Part shown: positions 41,147 through 42,660 of the stretch, in pieces | How the letters are laid out: each line of letters starts with the position of its first letter | How positions within the stretch are numbered: the stretch's first letter is position 1 | Assembly (NCBI GenBank): GCA_016190155.1 | Contig: JACPRB010000027.1 | Coordinates: 1-42,660, forward strand | Direction of reading: 5' to 3' | DNA length: 42,660 nucleotides | From: Planctomycetota bacterium | GTDB lineage: Bacteria > Planctomycetota > MHYJ01 > JACPRB01 | Notes under the pieces: model-generated | The model's database searches: none | What the model saw: the letters and a program-made list of their open reading frames with translations, nothing else | What the model was told of the DNA's origin: nothing | Translations under genes and position numbers: made by a program

Positions 41147-42660
41147 ATGACTGCGGGCGCCTGGGTGATTGCGACGGCTGTTTACCTCATTCTGGCCTAC
41201 TTCGGGGGCTTGGCCGCGCTCCGCCTCCTGGTCGCCCTGGCCGGCTCCCGCCAGCGAGCCCGCCTGCTGGCCGCGCTCCGCCTCGTGGACCACGCGAACG
41301 TGTCTCTCGCAAAATCCATGCCGCCTCTGAGCCTGGCGATCCTTCCGGGACGCAATCCCGCGGCTCTGTACGAAACGATCTCGACCGCCGTGACGCTCGA
41401 GTATCCAGGACTCGAGATCATCGTCGTTCTCGATGCGGGTCGCGCCGACATCTTCGGTCCCCTGATCCCCGCGTTCGAGCTTTCGCGCGCCTACCGGGTC
41501 TACAAGCATCCGGTGCGCCATGAACGCATCCGAGCCGTCTATGCTTCCACCCGCTTTCCACAGCTGCTCTTGATCGACAAGCCGGAAGGCGATCCCGCCG
41601 ACGACCTCAACGCCGCGCTCAACGTGGCCAACGCGCCGTTCTTCATGTTCATCGAGGCGGGGACGCGCCTGAATCCGCAGTCGCTGCGCGCGCTCTTCCT
41701 GACATGGAGCCAAGCGCCCGAAACGACCGCCATCGGCATCGCCCCGTCGCGTATCCGCCCCATCGTCGCCAGCGCCGTCATGGAAACCGCGACCCAGGAA
41801 TTCCCGCTCTCGACGGACTGGTCCTGGGCCACGCTCGCCTCCAGCCTTTGCGGGACGAACGCCCTCGCCGTGTACCGCAAGAAATCGCTGGAGTTGGTGG
41901 GCGGGTTCAGCATCCGCGCGCGAAACCCTCGGGTGGATACCCCGATACGGCTCATCGAGAAGCTGCGCCGACTGGGAATCATGGCCGGCACCGTCTTCTG
42001 CCCCGTCCCGATCGCGTCCGAGAGTTGCCCCGGCACGGTCGATTTGATCCGCCGACATCAAGCCGGGATGCTGGACGCCCTGTCGCACCACGGCGGGGAG
42101 GCCATGAGCTCCGGCTCCCTCGGCACCGCCGGCGCCATCGTCTATCTCGTCCTGTTCGAGGCCGCGCGCCCCGTGATCGAAAGCGCCGCCTTTCTTTTCC
42201 TCTATATCGCGGCGCTGCAAGGGTGGGTGGATCCGACGACCCTGCTGATGACGATCGCCGTCATCTTGGCCGCCTTGGTGATGGGAACCGGCTTCGGCAC
42301 CTTCAGCCAGGCCGGCTTCGCCGAAACGGACGCCACCGGCTCGGGAACCCCGGGACGCTTGCTGGCGACCGTGCTGTCCCCCCTCGGCGCGCATCCGGTC
42401 GCGCTCTGGGGACGGCTCCTGGGGCTGATGGACCACCTGACGTTGCCCCCCAAGAAGATTCGAACTCCGACGGTGGCGGCCGCCGCCGATCAAAGTCAAG
42501 CGCGCCCCTCGACTTCCGTCATCGCCGTCCAGCCCGATCTCCCCACGCCGACGCACCCGGCGCCTCCGCCGCTCGCGTGGGCCGCCACGGGTTTGAGGTC
42601 GCGTCACGCCCCGCCGCCGCCCGCCCCCGCCGTCGAGGAGGCTCCGGTGGAAGTGGAGCC
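41147..42660 (+). CDS. membrane protein with a degenerate family-2 glycosyltransferase domain (partial, runs off the window)
   Basis: Open from the ATG at 41147 to the last base, about 504 residues so far. One membrane helix is at the N-terminus (about 5-30), a GT-A-like core spans about 55-300 (LEIIVVLDAG, the position of DxD reads FFMFIEAGTRL, and SLELVGGFSIRARNPRVDTPIRLIEKLRRLG), and two further membrane helices are near 330-385. The C-terminal part is Pro/Ala-rich. The canonical DxD and the ED of the QxxRW region are missing, so activity is doubtful. Divergence from the Wzc-type gene suggests a polysaccharide role. A possible ribosome site is GGAG 10 nt upstream. Confidence 0.65.
   Translation, partial: MTAGAWVIATAVYLILAYFGGLAALRLLVALAGSRQRARLLAALRLVDHANVSLAKSMPPLSLAILPGRNPAALYETISTAVTLEYPGLEIIVVLDAGRADIFGPLIPAFELSRAYRVYKHPVRHERIRAVYASTRFPQLLLIDKPEGDPADDLNAALNVANAPFFMFIEAGTRLNPQSLRALFLTWSQAPETTAIGIAPSRIRPIVASAVMETATQEFPLSTDWSWATLASSLCGTNALAVYRKKSLELVGGFSIRARNPRVDTPIRLIEKLRRLGIMAGTVFCPVPIASESCPGTVDLIRRHQAGMLDALSHHGGEAMSSGSLGTAGAIVYLVLFEAARPVIESAAFLFLYIAALQGWVDPTTLLMTIAVILAALVMGTGFGTFSQAGFAETDATGSGTPGRLLATVLSPLGAHPVALWGRLLGLMDHLTLPPKKIRTPTVAAAADQSQARPSTSVIAVQPDLPTPTHPAPPPLAWAATGLRSRHAPPPPAPAVEEAPVEVE

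Noticed and set aside
41030-42607. A minus-strand frame opposite the glycosyltransferase-like gene
   Set aside because: It is a codon shadow (Gly/Arg/Gln-rich) of the plus-strand gene, which has a clear hydrophobic and GT-A-like pattern and is open to the end of the window.

Overview
The window is chromosomal, GC-rich bacterial DNA. It holds about 35 protein genes, and I saw no tRNA, rRNA, CRISPR array, integrase or transposase. The gene types suggest an uncultured member of Planctomycetota or a similar environmental phylum: an ECF-like sigma factor fused through a membrane helix to carboxypeptidase-regulatory-like repeats, a DUF1573 lipoprotein, giant GGDEF/ATPase/HEAT proteins, and several starts that look leaderless. 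No phylogenetic marker is present, so that assignment is inference. Many intergenic gaps carry short dispersed repeats.

Layout. 1-3389 (+): a barrel-like secreted protein, then an operon of three membrane proteins and a winged-helix regulator behind a promoter with a perfect 18-bp palindrome between -35 and -10. 3405-5053 (-): a small lipoprotein, a zinc-ribbon protein and a TerB-like protein. 5375-13227 (-): a Tat-exported molybdenum hydroxylase of PaoABC type (2Fe-2S, FAD/4Fe-4S and molybdopterin subunits) with its maturation genes (XdhC, MobA/MocA-like), then NadA, a QueD-like protein and an SDR. 13295-23213: two huge paralogues of about 1400 residues flanking an MFS transporter. Each joins a degenerate GGDEF domain, a STAND/AAA-type ATPase, two copies of an unfamiliar LYPPGH domain and HEAT-like repeats. 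23473-27094: the membrane-anchored sigma factor and a divergent DEDDh exonuclease.

27528-32732 (-): iscS, a NifU-like gene, thiC, a pseudo-peptidase, a metallo-beta-lactamase hydrolase and a TPR protein. The NifU-like gene has an in-frame TGA exactly where the second cysteine of the conserved CxxC should be, and an intact NifU C-terminus follows it. It is therefore a candidate selenoprotein or a very fresh nonsense mutation. 32961-35408: an alpha/beta hydrolase, fdhD (-) and a probably frameshifted unknown gene. 35415-38803 (-): an operon of DUF1573 lipoprotein, rhodanese, MauE/DoxX-like protein and GlcD-like FAD oxidase. 38873-42660: a Wzc-like polysaccharide co-polymerase (-) and a divergent, degenerate family-2 glycosyltransferase-like membrane protein that runs off the window end.

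Themes. Molybdenum enzyme maturation (XdhC, MobA-like, FdhD) and Fe-S biogenesis (IscS, NifU-like) supply Fe-S/molybdenum enzymes seen here (PaoABC-like, NadA, ThiC). Several proteins keep a fold but have lost catalytic residues (GGDEF pair, peptidase, glycosyltransferase). The best candidates for something undescribed are the NifU-like TGA gene, the paired giant proteins and the membrane-tethered sigma factor.
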